Source: Rallus limicola
Lineage: Eukaryota > Chordata > Aves > Gruiformes > Rallidae
Length of the DNA stretch: 64,000 nucleotides
Assembly: GCA_022605955.1 (NCBI GenBank)
Contig: JAKCOZ010000040.1
Coordinates: forward strand, 4,350,558-4,414,557
Direction of reading: 5' to 3'
Part shown: piece after piece, positions 1 to 11,451 of the stretch
Numbering within the stretch: position 1 is the stretch's first letter
How the letters are laid out: the number at the start of each line of letters is the position of its first letter
The notes under the pieces: model-generated
The model's database searches: none
Told to the model about the DNA's origin: nothing
What the model saw: only the letters and a program-made list of their open reading frames with translations
Made by a program: the position numbers and the translations under genes

Positions 1-1589
1 TAACATATTGTTTGTTACCAAGGCAGGATTCTTGGTTGATTTCCAAGCACACATTGTGCGTATACATTTCTGAACAAGCTGCTTGCTTTCTAACATCAGC
101 TTTTCCATAGTTTATCAGTGGCCCTCTGAGCTCCCAGTTTATTGAACCACAGCTCACTGCCCAGAGATTTTTGCACTGCATGTGGAGATGCACCTTTTCT
201 TCCTGTCAATAAAGAAGAAACATCCTACTGCAAAATGAGATGAGGAAATGAACCATTTGGAAATGGCTTTGAAATGGTACTTTGAAGGGGCAAAGAAAAG
301 CAGACCTTCATTTCCAGTATTTACTTGGTTGAGCACCCTTCTATGTATTAAACAAGATATTTAAGGTCCTGACACGTTAACATCGGAGAGCTTCATCACA
401 TCTCATGGGCCCACAGACTGGCCTGTGTCTGTCACTGTCAGAACTTGGTTGGGGCTGGTGATGGGCTGCCTGGGCGCCTCTTTCCTCAGGGCTCTCACAG
501 GTTGGTGGATGTCACCTGGTGCCACCTTGGCTGAAGGATGGAAAATAAAGGCTTGATTTCCCCACGTGATTTTGAAAGGGTTGCTGGTAGCTCAGTTGAA
601 GGAGCGCTTAACAGCAAGGGCAGGCTGCATTCAGCATCATCCTCACCACGTGCTGGTCCAGGGCTTGACAACCAGTGGTTCTTCAGGGGGTTTTTAAACT
701 CACAGTTCTCATTTATCTTCTCCCTCCCCTCTTCCTACCCTCAGTTAGAAAAGATCCTTCTGAAATAATGCTCCCAAGGTTTCTGAAGTACCCAGAAGGT
801 GTTTCCGTTTTGCCCAGGGACCATGTGGATCCCTACCTGTTGCTGTTCCCACTCTGGAAAAACAGATCCTTGCTGCTGCCCACTTCATCCGAGGGCAGGT
901 TGTGTAAGGGGATGAGAGTATAACTCCACATTGTCTTCTAGCAAAGGAATTGCTGCTAGAGAACATATGGGCTTCGTTTTATCTCTTCCCATATTTGTTA
1001 AAAGTTTATATTTGGACAGAAGGCATTTAGGCATGTATAAATACATTGTTGTGCTGAAACATTCCTTCTGATTGCCAAACACCCAGCACTGCTCTGGAAC
1101 AACCATCGAAATGCTGCACATTTCATTTGTTTATACACACAAGATTCAATTTCTCCTTTCATGTTTGCATCAAAATAGTACTTAGGATACAGCATTGTGT
1201 TACAGTTTGAGTTCAGAAATAAGTGGGTTTGCACTATAAATGCTTCCTTGCGTGGTAATCATGCAGTTACAGCTTCACTTGGTGTCAGGTTTATTCCAGT
1301 GCTGTAGTGCCCTTTGTTTTGTGGTGTTGGATACAGTAGGAAGCACCCCAATGCTTTGGCAATGCTAATTTACCCCTGACATTGTTCTCTCCCAGGGTTT
1401 TAAATTTTTACCTCTTAAGGAAACAAAGGCTTTTTTGGGAACCTTTGTTTTTAGCAGGATATGTTTGAGTATCACATTGGTTCACCTCTGTGAAAGCAGT
1501 GGGACTGGCGTTGCTCTGGTACGTTCTCCTGGGTTGGCCTGGCTCAGTCTCCATGGGCTGCTGTGATTTCTCTCCATAAATGTGACACC

Positions 1590-1835
1590 AGGTGTTTTAA
1601 ACACCTCGAGGGATGGGGACTCCACCACTGTCCTGGGCAGGGAATGATTGACACCAGTCCAATGATTGACAACCCTTTGGGTGAAGAAACTTCTCCTGCT
1701 GTCCCATCTAACCCTCCCCTGGTGCATCTTGAGGCTTTTGCCTCTTGTCCTGGTTTGTTTCTTGGGAGAAGAAACAGACATTCCCTGGCTACACCCTCCT
1801 TCCAGGGAGTTGTAGAGAGCGAGAAGTTGAGGAGA
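1590..1835 (-). repeat. CR1 LINE 3' fragment
   Basis: On the + strand this reads as antisense CR1. It shows 'ACACCTCGAGGGATGGGGAC', then the 'GTGAAGAAACTTCTCCTGC' region, 'CTCTTGTCCTG', and 'GGGAGTTGTAGAGAGCG'. The very 3' end (the GGTTGGAAGGGACC part) is missing or too diverged to see. Boundaries are approximate. Confidence 0.8.
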
Positions 1836-2470
1836 GATGGCACGATCAGTGTGGTTGGGAGATGAAGGCGTCAGCGTGGCGAGGAGGTGGGACAGCTATC
1901 AGATGGATAGGAGGAAGCATAGATGGGGAAAAAAAAGCAGCAGTTTCAATTCAGCAGGGGGAGGAAGAACACTCAGTGTGACAAAGGATAAAGCGCAAAG
2001 GGGAAGATAAGGGCACAGAAGATGCAGAGAGGAACCGAGGCAGGTGCGAGATGGGATAAGGCAGCACTTCTGAGGCAGGTTACGAAACAAGTGTTTGTTC
2101 TGGGAGTTGCCTTAGTGGAAAATAGCTCCTCAGGAGCTTAGAGAGGAGCGTGTATGGCTTTGATCCCTCCTCTGTGATGCCCTACTTTAAAATTTCTGAG
2201 ATGGGTAGGAAAACTGCTCAGCAGAGGAAGGAAGGAGGAGCAGTGGCTGTGCCCGGTGTCACCAGCAGTTCCTTCAGTTGCTGGAGCTGGACCAACTGTC
2301 ACTCTGGCAGTGCAGGCTGATTAGTAATCGTTTCTTTCCTTCTTTCTTTTTTTTTTTCCTTCTGACTGCTTAAAAAAAAATATCTGTAGTTATGGATCTT
2401 GATTCTTGTCAAGAATCACAGTGGTGCTGATGGCTGGGGTTTGCAGAGCCAGGCAGCCACCACACGTGGC

Positions 2471-2697
2471 TGATATTAGGAGGAAGTTCTTTACAGAGAG
2501 TGGGGAGGGGCTGGAACAGGCTGCCCAGAGAGGGGGTGGGTGCCCTATTCCTGGGGGTGTTCAAGGCCAGGTTGGATGGGGCCCTGGACAACCTTGTGTA
2601 GCTCCAGGCCTGGAGGTTGGTGGCCCTGCCTGTGTCAGGGGGTTGGAGCTGTGTGATCCTTGGGGTCCCTTCCAACCCAGACCGGTCTGGGATTCTA
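2471..2697 (+). repeat. CR1 LINE 3' end
   Basis: Sense CR1. The order is 'GATATTAGGAGGAAGTTCTT', 'CTGGAACAGGCTGCCCAG', 'GTTCAAGGCCAGGTTGGATG', 'GTCCCTTCCAACCCAGACC' and a short GATTCT tail. The middle carries a 'TAGCTCCAGGCCTGGAGGTTG' type segment also found in the copies at 31.5 kb (same strand) and 39.95 kb (opposite strand), so these three look like one subfamily. Confidence 0.93.
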
Positions 2698-5214
2698 AGC
2701 TACATTCAGATGGGTTCTACAGCCCAACTTGTCAATACATGCAGCTTACAGAAGCCCCATGAAACAAAGCTGAGGACTCACATTTTCTTCCCCAAGATTT
2801 GTCTTGCCATCAGCTTCACACAGAAAAGAGGAACTATGTTTGCTTCAGTAGTTCTTTAATGACTTTCTGATTTCTCTGATGAAGGTTTATCTTGAAACCC
2901 GAGCGTTGTGCTCGATGAGTCGGACCTTCTGTTCACACAGCGGCCAAAGGGTTTCTTCTTCCAAACAGTGAACAGGGTAACCCTATGATTTGATGAACGT
3001 AACCAAGCTCTTTGCTGTTTCTTTAGAACAGATGCTTTTATTGCAGTATATCCGGAAAGTTATTCTCATTTTTGGTGCCAGTGCAATATTTGAGTCCTGG
3101 AACTGCTGAAAGAAGAACTCTGGGAGTAGCAGGAGACTGAATGGAAATAAGGCGATTCAGCACTTGCGTTTTGCTGCATTCTCCTCTCATCTGTTTTAAA
3201 TTTAACATTTAATGAAATAAAACTGTTGGGAAAAGGGATGTGAGGGGGGCGAGGGAAGCTTTTTTTCCCCCTCCAGCTCTGCCCAGCCCTGTTTCTGCCA
3301 TTTGGGAAGGAAGATTCTTCGGGAGTTTTCTTAGGATCTTTCTTAGGGATCTTTCGTAGGCTTCAAATTCTGATGACGCGAATTAATCCTGTAGTCCCAG
3401 GTCTTTGTGTAGACTATGTGTAACCAAAGACTGAAACTTGAAAAGGAAAACTGACTGCATCAGAAATCTAAGGGAAAAGTCACTGGGGGAATTGCTTATT
3501 TTCGTAACGAGATGACTTAGAAAGCTGGAGCAGGCGATGCTGACTTCCCTTCTCTTCTTTCATCCTCCTCCTCTTAAACCAAGTTACTACCTTGAGTCAC
3601 ACATGAGGAATTTCTACTAAAAGAGGCAATTTTAAAAGCCTTGAGAAGATGCTGAAAAGAAGAGTTTCAGATGGGAGATGACGTGGGGAAGTTGTCTACT
3701 GCGACACGGCTCCAAGGAGTCAAAACCAATTTGACAAGTTTGAATGGAAAGATGAAAGTGCCGTATCCTCCTCCTGCCATGTCTCTGTGTTAATTAAATA
3801 ACTTCTTTCTCCTCAAAGCTGCCTTCCCTATTGGGATAAAGACTTTTTTTGGCAGGCCATGTTGGAAATAAACTTCTCTACTGGGAAAGAGAGAGGGTTT
3901 TCCTTCTTTCTGGGATCATTAATAGGAGCAACTTTCATCTTTAAGGCTTGCCAGAGTATTCCGGGCAACAGCTGCTCAGCAGATACATACTGGGATGCTC
4001 TGACTGATCCAACCTAAACCGAAAACACTTGGGCTGACCTGGGAGAGGGCTGGTTTGCTGTCTGTTGTCTCCAGCAGTGAAAAGTTTGATAACAAATGGC
4101 TGTTCCGTTTGCTTTAAGTGACAGAAAATGATTGCACAGTGCTAAGGAAAATGGAAATAGAACTAAAATTCTTTCTGGGAGTGCAGACTGGGTACAGGTC
4201 AGTATTTTAGGCAAAATTCGTCACTTTCTGAGCACAGAAATTTATTGCAAACATCATTGTGCTAGCCATTATTGAACACTTCACAGAGAAATCTGTGTTA
4301 TTTTATTCTGGATATATTGAGAACACGGATAAGCCTTTCAGAACCGGGTTATTTTCTCCCTTGATGAGGAGTCCCTAATCATACAGAAGGCAATTCTGAT
4401 CAGTGATTTGTCTTTGTTTGGGGGAGAGATCCTAATCATTTAAATAAGATGGGTTATAATTTGATGGAATTAGAATACTTTTTTGGAAGACCTGTTCCAA
4501 TCTGATGTCACCAGACACCTGTTTGTAATGGCAGTGCTATGGCTTGTTATTGTCTGTCCAGAGCTGCTCATCCAGGGGGAGATGCAGACGGCAGAATCAT
4601 TGTCCAGCGGTTCTCTGCAGTCCCACAGGGACGCAGAATCTGCTCACAAGAGAAAGTTGCTCTTTGCTTTGACAAAAGAAAAAGATTTTCTGAAGCAGTA
4701 GTGGGCAAAACTGTCGTGTTTCAGACTTCTTATAGTTTAAAGAAGAACTTTTCAATTAAGCGAGTTGTTGTTAGCTGCTTATTTTGACTCCTCCATCGCT
4801 CATCTCCCGTTAGCAGCTCGCTGGCCTTTTTCCCTGCTTTTTTTTTTTTTGTTTTTTTGCTCTGTTCCTCTTTCCACCTTCATTTCCGTCAATTTTCTTG
4901 TCTCAGGACCTTATCTCCTAAACTAAACATGTTTTCTGAAGGTTTTGGACCAAGTATGATGTTTCCAGACAACACATTGTTCTCACTGCTCCCAAGTCCT
5001 GCCCTACCCATGCTGCTGTGAGAGGCATGTGATGAAAGGAGAGAGGCTTTCAGATGCAGTTAAAGAAGCTTTTATACTCTGGGATAACAGAAGGTGAAAA
5101 AACTGTTGCTCTGTGGTTTCTGTTACAATAATGTTGGGTTAGCTAAAGAAGGATGCTCACCTGTAATTTTACTTTTCAAATTCTAATCATGTGGGGTTTT
5201 TTAGAATATATCTT

Positions 5215-5273
5215 GGGGGTTGGACTCAATGATCTCTGGAGGTCCCTTTCAACCCCTACAGTTCTGTGAATCT
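5215..5273 (+). repeat. CR1 LINE, very short 3' end
   Basis: Only the last 60 bp or so of a CR1 are present: 'GGGGTTGGACTCAATGATCT', 'GGTCCCTTTCAACCCCTAC' and a 'TTCTGTGAATCT' tail. This is the usual extreme 5' truncation. Confidence 0.85.
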
Positions 5274-6365
5274 AAAAATCCCAGTGCCACATGCCTGGTG
5301 TCCCAGTGCCACAGCAAGAATAACCACGTGGTCTGTGATGTTCTGCTCTTACAGGTCTTACCTCAGCAAAATAAAGAGTCGTTTGGGATTAGAGGCAGCA
5401 GCGAGAGCTCCAGCTCGTGTTTTGGGTGGAGTCCAGCTGTGTTGAATCTGACAGTTATTTGTTCCAGGAGCTCCGTGGATCAATAGCACTGCAGCACTTA
5501 AAAGATTTTAGTCCAAGGGAGACTTCAATGAAGTCTGCGCTCCGCAGCATTACGTAGCCACTGGGCAGGTTCCAGCACGTGAGTCAGCCTTTGGCACAGC
5601 TGCTGTCGTTATTAGCCAAAGATGGGGAAGGGATGATGTGCAGAGCACCCGCTTTACTCTCTTTAAACAGGAGTTGTTTGAAGTTTACTCTTCAGACCTC
5701 GTTGCAGCCTGACTCAGGCAGGTTTTTGTGAAAGCTCGTGCTTTTGGGGATGGCTTTCTCTCCATACACTTGTTACAGTGCTGTGCTTACAGTATTTGCA
5801 AATATAATGTTGAAAAAAGTAATTTCTTCTTCTGCTGAACCAGTCAGGAGAGATGAACGTGCAGTGAGTACAGAGCGGGTTGTTTGCTTTCATCTCTGAT
5901 GCTCTCCAAACTGTGATAAACCCAGTACTTTTGCTCAAAGATAGCAGATCTCCTTAGTTCACCCTCTTCAGGCAGATTGAGGTTCAAAGTATAGTTCAAA
6001 TCCAGCAGTGGTTTGTGTGTTTAAGAGGACCAAACTGTGGAGAAAGACTGAGACAGAGCCCATCTTCTTGGCTGGCCTCCACTCAGGACCTGCCCCATAG
6101 GAGCCATTCAAGAGAGTGCAGGCATATGGCCGTGTTGTGTTTGTCTTTATGATGATCAGGCTTGTGAGTGTGTGTAGTAAGAGCAGTAGTGTTTGCATGA
6201 ATGCAGTTCAGGGCACCATAATGTCTGTTTGTTGTAAGGAGCCCATAGATGAAGAGGCTCCAGATACCCTGGGATGGTCAATCCATTGTTCACACAACAG
6301 AAGGAGTTGTTGTTTCCTCCAGCTTCCTCCTTGTCTGTAGCTAGAGTGGTGTCTGGGGCACCTTC

Positions 6366-6464
6366 TCATAGAGTCACAGAATACTAGGTTGAAAGGGACC
6401 TCAGAGGTCACCTTGGCGAAAGATCTGCCTGGAGAAGGCAGCCCAGCACCCCATCCAGTCGATG
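6366..6464 (-). repeat. CR1 LINE 3' end
   Basis: Antisense CR1 beginning at its 3' terminus, 'CATAGAGTCACAGAATACTA', then 'GGTTGAAAGGGACCTCAGAGG' and 'GCCCAGCACCCCATCCAG'. It is diverged and short. Confidence 0.8.
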
Positions 6465-7410
6465 GATGGTGTATACATGGAGGTGTAGGTATGTGTGCAT
6501 GTGGTGTGGTCAAACCATGGGATGAATTTGGGTCTGTGGAAATAACTGCCGGAGAAAGCGCTTTGTTACTCAGGTCATTAGGTGTTAATAACCCTTTTGG
6601 AGTGAGACACTCCTCTCGGACCTGAAACTGCGTTTAGTAGATGAAGCCTTTTGGTAATCCATGATGATTTCCTTTCATCAATACCTTTTAATCTAAACAA
6701 ACCCTTTTTTAATTGCAATACTAATTAATCTATAAATTATGTGACAATGAAATGATCATGTGGAGAACACAGTAGAATTGGGAAGCTGGATAGGCTGAAC
6801 TAGAGCACAATGCTGGTAGAGAGAAAAGGATTCCTCTGAAACAATAAACATATCCCGGCTTTTCTGTGGTTTATTTTTATGTTAGTGGGTTAGATCCTTG
6901 GTGTTGCTCACAGACGGCCCCAGAGTTGATCCTGATGCTCCACAGGATGTACCAAACCACCAGCACCTGATGAAGTGTTTTCTGTGTCGGAGGGGCCGCG
7001 CAGCTCCCCTGTACTGCTCTTCTCAGCCTCCGGACCGAGAGCTTCAGGAGTAACCCTGTGGGCCTACGAGTTTGAGGAATGTCATAGATCCATGAATCCC
7101 TGTTACAGACACTACTTGACATTGCAGCCTCTAAGAAAATATTTCTCTCAGTGTTAATTTAACAGGGCTTAATTGCAGTCCTGCTCTAAGTGCATGCTTA
7201 CACGTGGGTCTCAGTGCACACCCAGCCATGGTGTTAGGTAACAAGGTTAGTTCTCTTCTGTCATCAGAGGAAGGAAAACAGCATCTCCCATCATGCTGAT
7301 GAAAAAGTGTTGGTGGTGGCCTGCAGGTCTTTGTGTGTTACTGACCGTTTCCTCCATCACATAAGAAGCTGCCTGTGGTTTAATGATCAATGAACAATTC
7401 TGAAACCCAG

Positions 7411-7438
7411 ATTATTCCTCTCAAATTATTCCTCTCAA
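7411..7438 (+). repeat. 14-bp perfect tandem duplication
   Basis: Two adjacent copies of ATTATTCCTCTCAA in intron sequence; a slippage-type duplication. Confidence 0.85.
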
Positions 7439-8835
7439 ATACATAGTTTTCAAAAAACACCCACATTTTGTACAGTTTTTAAACCAGTTTAGGCCCCTGT
7501 GTGTTGTGAAGACTGGGATTCTGTCACTGGTGATGGCATTGTTCTTACAGTGACCGTGTGGGTATTGAGGAGAATTAGCATGAAAACTGAGAAGGCAATA
7601 ATTTATCTCTTTGTCCCTGCTAGAAGACAGACCACCTGCTGCAGAAAGTGTCATAAATGAGCCATCTAATTAAACTTTCTGAATGCTTGCCCTGGTAATT
7701 GTTTTGCATTACGTGGTTAATTCCTACCCTAGAATTTCCTTGTGAGGGAAAAGTTGCTGTCAAAGTCAAGTGAGACTTTTATTTCTACTGAAAGAAGGAT
7801 TTTCAGCTTTGCTTTACTGGCTTGGATACCGATGGGGATTAATCTCACCAAGAACTGCAAGGACTAGACCCAAAAATGTGCAGTGTTTGTTTTAAATAAC
7901 TTCTCGAGCTATTTAGATTGCAGTTCATTAGGAGGAGCAAGTCAGTTCTTGTATGACACCAGCGTTGGGTTTGTCACAGAGCCCTTCGGGGCAGGACTGG
8001 CCCCTTGAGTGTTCCTACGGCACTGGCTGCCGCCGTCACACCCAAGGGACGGGGTTGTGACTTCAGGCTGCTTGTCATCAGTACATTACTCTGAATTAAA
8101 TGTGCTTTCTGCAGTTCTAGAAAGACTGTTGCTAACTGCTGACCTCTTTGCTGAATTCATTAGCTTTTTATAACTGCAAATACCCTTTTTTTCTAGTATT
8201 TTTGGCAAAAAAAATCTGTTCTCTGCTCAAATAAATGCAGTTGCATAACTGAAAAGGCTATTTCAATGCTGTTTAATGCCTGGACTTGGCCTGTTTCGTA
8301 CAGAAAATCTGACAGTAATGAGGCTTAACGCACAGAGGCAGGTACAATATACTTCAAATAATTTTTTTCAAGCTTTTGTTAGTTTTTATAGCATGTGCCC
8401 AATGCTGATCCCTTGACTTTGATCAGAAGATCTGCCTGTGCTCATGGGAGGGTGTTCAGGACCTGGTGTGCACGGAAAGTCGCTTGTATAAAAAGATCAA
8501 TATGATCCTTTAATGTTTGGCCAAAACCCAGCAAAACAGATTTCTGAACTCACGGCACATTCGTTTGTTGTTTATTCCAGTAGAAAACTAATGCTCTGGT
8601 ATGGATCTGTCAGGATAATCTCCACTTGGGCAGGAGTCAGGAGCGCTTAATTCTTTTACGTGAAAATCCTCCTCTCGTGTAATCTGGTTAACGTAGGAGC
8701 CAGGAGGCCTTTTTGTCTTCTCCAGGTTCAGAATATCTGAAATAAAAGAATCCGTTGCTCCCTGGCTTTTCCCCATCCCCATTTGTGGCTGTACTCATTC
8801 CTTAGGTGGCAGCTGACCCACAAGGGCATGGAGCA

Positions 8836-8975
8836 AGAGGATGAGGGGGTGATGGTTTTGAATGAGAGAAGGGGAGATTTAGGTTGGATATTAGGAAAAA
8901 GTTCTTCAGTAGAAGGCTGGTGACACTGGCACAGTTGTGGTGGTGGAGGCCCCATCCCTGGAGACATTCAAGGTC
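8836..8975 (+). repeat. CR1 LINE fragment, probably interrupted
   Basis: Sense CR1: 'GGTTGGATATTAGGAAAAAG', 'TTCTTCAGTAGAAGGCTGG', 'GCCCCATCCCTGGAGACATT' and 'CAAGGTCA'. It stops abruptly where an antisense CR1 begins. Bases from about 9096 ('CTGGATTAGGTGATGG') may be the rest of this copy. Confidence 0.8.
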
Positions 8976-9095
8976 ACAGATTCACAGGGCTATAGGGGTT
9001 GGAAGGGAGCTCCAGAGCTCATTAGGTGCAACCCCCTGCCAAAGAAGGGTCCCTAGGACAGGTTGCTCAGGTCGGTGTCCAGACAGCTGGATTAG
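8976..9095 (-). repeat. CR1 LINE 3' end inside or beside another CR1
   Basis: Antisense CR1 from its 3' terminus: 'CAGATTCACAGGGCTATAGG', 'GGTTGGAAGGGAGCTCCAGAG', 'CAACCCCCTGCCAAAG', 'AGGGTCCCTAGGACAGGTTG'. It abuts the sense copy ending at 8975 and was probably inserted into it. Confidence 0.85.
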
Positions 9096-9650
9096 GTGAT
9101 GGTGGGGTTCAGCATCTCCTGCGGATGTTGGAGTCTGCACAGAAACAGCAGAGCTGGTACCATCAGCCCACTCTTCATTCTTCCTCTTTGGGTTAGTGAC
9201 TGCAGTAATCTTCAGTGCAAAGCCATCCCGTTGCAGTCATTGCCATCTCTTGAACTGGGAGAACCATGTTTGTTGTGTGTTTCAGAGCAAAATAGGCATT
9301 GCCAAGTGTCACATCAGGTCATTTATGATTCTATTATTAGCCAGGAATTATAAAGAAAGAAAAGATGAGCTCTTTCTAATATTTTATAAATATATAATAC
9401 AGAAACGGATGTTACTGGGGCTGTGCTAAAACAATCAAAATAAATAGATTCATTAAAACCACAATCACAAATGAAATAGTAGCAGATTGGCCTGCATAGA
9501 ACTTTAAGCAATTTTCCTGCCACAGTTATCATCATCTCAGTGTTTTCCTGTCTTTGTTGCATTGGGGTCTGGCAGAGGGTCATTGCTGGGAAGAATGTTG
9601 TGGCGGCACTGGCCAGTTCACAAGCTGACAGGGTGCTTGTGTGGCGTCTA

Positions 9651-9773
9651 CGGGGGGCTCTGGGGGGGGCTTTGTGCAGTTGGCTTCTGTCTCCTGGTGT
9701 TGTAGCATCAGGCTGTGTCTCTGAGCTGGGCTGTATGTCCAGGAGCAGGTTGGGGAGGGGGGGAGAAGGGGGT
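9651..9773 (+). other. G-rich block with a potential G-quadruplex motif
   Basis: Two clusters of G-runs lie close together. One, near 9651-9671, has runs of six and eight Gs. The other, at about 9752-9772, has runs of four, seven and five Gs separated by one to four bases. The second fits the usual four-tract G3+ pattern if the seven-G run is split. The block is intronic and outside recognised repeats. Confidence 0.5.
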
Positions 9774-10317
9774 TCAAGCTGCCCTTACCTCCATCCATCC
9801 TGCATTCCTCACGCCTGGCTCATGTTACACCGGCCCATGGACTTGCTGTGGGAGGGGAACAATGTGCTTCCAGCCTATCCTACATCCCCCCGGGGTTTTT
9901 TAGTGTACAGTGGGAGCATGGCACCTTTTGTCATCAGAGCAGGACTCCTGGGATGGAGCATCAGGGAAAGAGAGTCCGGAGGGTGTTTTTGGTACAGGGA
10001 GTGTGTAGCTGATTTCTCGCCTGTATCCTGCCTCACAGGCACTTCCTACAGAAAACCAGACACTAACCTTTCTCCCCACCCCCTTGACACAAATTCCTGG
10101 GATCATTGATGTCCTGGCTCAGGGTGAGCCGGCTCCTGGCATCTTTCTGGTTCCTCATGGTGGGACTTGCTGAGCCTCTCCCAGCTCGGGGCCATCCTCG
10201 GTGGCAGCGTGCAGGGATGTAGAGCAGGGGATTTACTGCAGCCTCTGACCCCCACGGAGCTTCTACTCTGGGAGATGCAGAAGAACAAACGTGTCTCCCC
10301 CCAGCCTTCAGCTTCAG

Positions 10318-10560
10318 CTCACAAATTTAATTTGCAGGATAGAGAACTATAAATATAAATGATGTAAATGGAGGCTATTATACTGAGGCTCGGCAGGGCA
10401 TGAGGCATGCTGACCCATGATCCCCTCTGCACAGTGGCTTTGCAAATTAGCCTTTTGCTGTAACGGGCATGGGAGCTGAGTGTGAAATGGGATATAATGA
10501 TCTCTGCATATTGCTTATTTAGTCCTGTTTTCTGGCCTGGCAGAGTGTTGAGGAACTTAC
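10318..10560. promoter_or_regulatory. Candidate conserved non-coding element
   Basis: This is a non-repeat, A/T-rich block about 1 kb before the first exon. It contains an octamer-like TTTGCAAAT at 10439-10447, TAAATATAAATG and ATAATGATC motifs, and no sustained coding frame. The composition resembles intronic conserved elements, but no alignment could be made, so the call rests on appearance only. Confidence 0.2.
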
Positions 10561-11165
10561 AAATAAAAGTGGTTCAATAATTAGTCTGTTGCAAACAAAT
10601 GCCCAGAACTTGATGTCTTTCGGAATTCAGACCTAAAACCCACATAAAAAAATCCCATTTCTCCAGCACTCGTGGTCGATCCTGCTTTGTTCCAGCCACT
10701 TTTACCTTCTCCCTGTTCTTAAAGTCTCTCAAATCTTTTCTGGATTTACAAGGATAAAAGCAGAGTGCTTGGTTTTTGTCCCATCCAGCAATGGCTTTAC
10801 TCTGATCCTTTGTGTTGACCACCGAGCCTGGTCGGTCAGACACGTGGTCAGACATGTTCTGAAACTGCAACTTGATGTTCAAAGGAAACAAATCACAACG
10901 CAGAATGTGTGTGTTCATTTTAGGTGTTAGTAGTTAAATATTTTCAATCCTCATGGGCTCTGTGTACCTCTCTGTGATCTTAATTTTTTTTGCTGAACCC
11001 AGGCCCCTTTGCTTCCTATATAAAAAAAGAAATCATATATATTTATTAAAGCTTGAAAAAAGGAAGTGTTTAAGAGTATCAAGAATGTGCCTCAGTGCTC
11101 ACACACTTCAAAGTATGACCATACAGTTTGAAAGCTTTAACAAGAGCCATCTCCTTTGTAAAGAA

Positions 11166-11233
11166 TGCAGATAATTTTCTTTTTTCTGGCCAGAAAGAAA
11201 AAAAAAAAGTGGAAAAAAAAAAGGGGGGGGGGT
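11166..11233 (+). repeat. Poly-A/poly-G homopolymer block with a palindrome
   Basis: A perfect palindrome, TTTCTGGCCAGAAA, at about 11184-11197 is followed by A-rich runs and then by a run of ten Gs at 11223-11232. The block ends about 110 bp before the acceptor of the first coding exon. It is simple sequence, with no sign of function beyond its position. Confidence 0.7.
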
Positions 11234-11340
11234 AACCTGATATGAGTCTGACAGTGTCGTTCAGTTAAGTGCTTCCATCTGTTGCTTGCTATTTCCCTTA
11301 CTCATGACCTCTCTTTCTCTCTCCCCCTCCTTCTCCTTAG

Positions 11341-11451
11341 CCCCTTTGAGGAAAGCAAAGTTTGTTGAGAGCCCTCGAATCCCAGAGTCTGAGCTTGGCT
11401 CCCCAACGCTCTCTTCAGCACAGAAACTGGACGTTGATGCATACTGCCCTG
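11341..11451 (+). CDS. TANC2: TANC2 coding exon, window exon 1 (N-terminal low-complexity region)
   Basis: This 111-bp exon begins after a pyrimidine-rich tract ending TTAG and stops before GTAAGC. It is phase 1 at both ends, so it has 36 complete codons and split codons at each border. The peptide starts PLRKAKFVESPRIPES and ends KLDVDAYCP. It is charged, with no recognisable fold, and has two Ser-Pro sites (ESP and GSP) that could suit proline-directed kinases (inference). The last base G joins GT of the next exon to give Gly, reading [11 protein letters not shown] recognise it as the N-terminal region of TANC2, before the NTPase module. Because it is symmetrical in phase, skipping it would keep the frame. 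The upstream partner exon is not in the window. Confidence 0.9.

Larger units (their letters stand above)
1..11340 (+). other. TANC2: TANC2 intron upstream of window exon 1 (partial)
   Basis: No convincing coding exon is seen in this 11.3-kb stretch. The open frames are short, overlap on both strands, and none is bordered by good splice sites with recognisable TANC2 protein. It carries CR1 fragments near 1.6, 2.5, 5.2, 6.4, 8.85 and 9.0 kb, a T-rich/poly-A run near 2.34-2.39 kb, a T-run near 4.84 kb, a G-rich block at 9.65-9.77 kb and an A/G homopolymer block at 11.2 kb. It ends in a pyrimidine-rich tract and AG at 11339-11340, the acceptor of the first exon. The 5' end of this intron and the N-terminal TANC2 exons are outside the window. 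Confidence 0.8.

Noticed and set aside
4483..4701. Possible upstream TANC2 exon (hydrophobic then polar peptide)
   Set aside because: No donor site follows in frame and the peptide does not resemble TANC2 N-terminal sequence that I know.
9540..10109. A 189-codon open frame
   Set aside because: Composition follows a G-rich stretch with few stops. The peptide has no known motif and is overlapped by open frames on the other strand.
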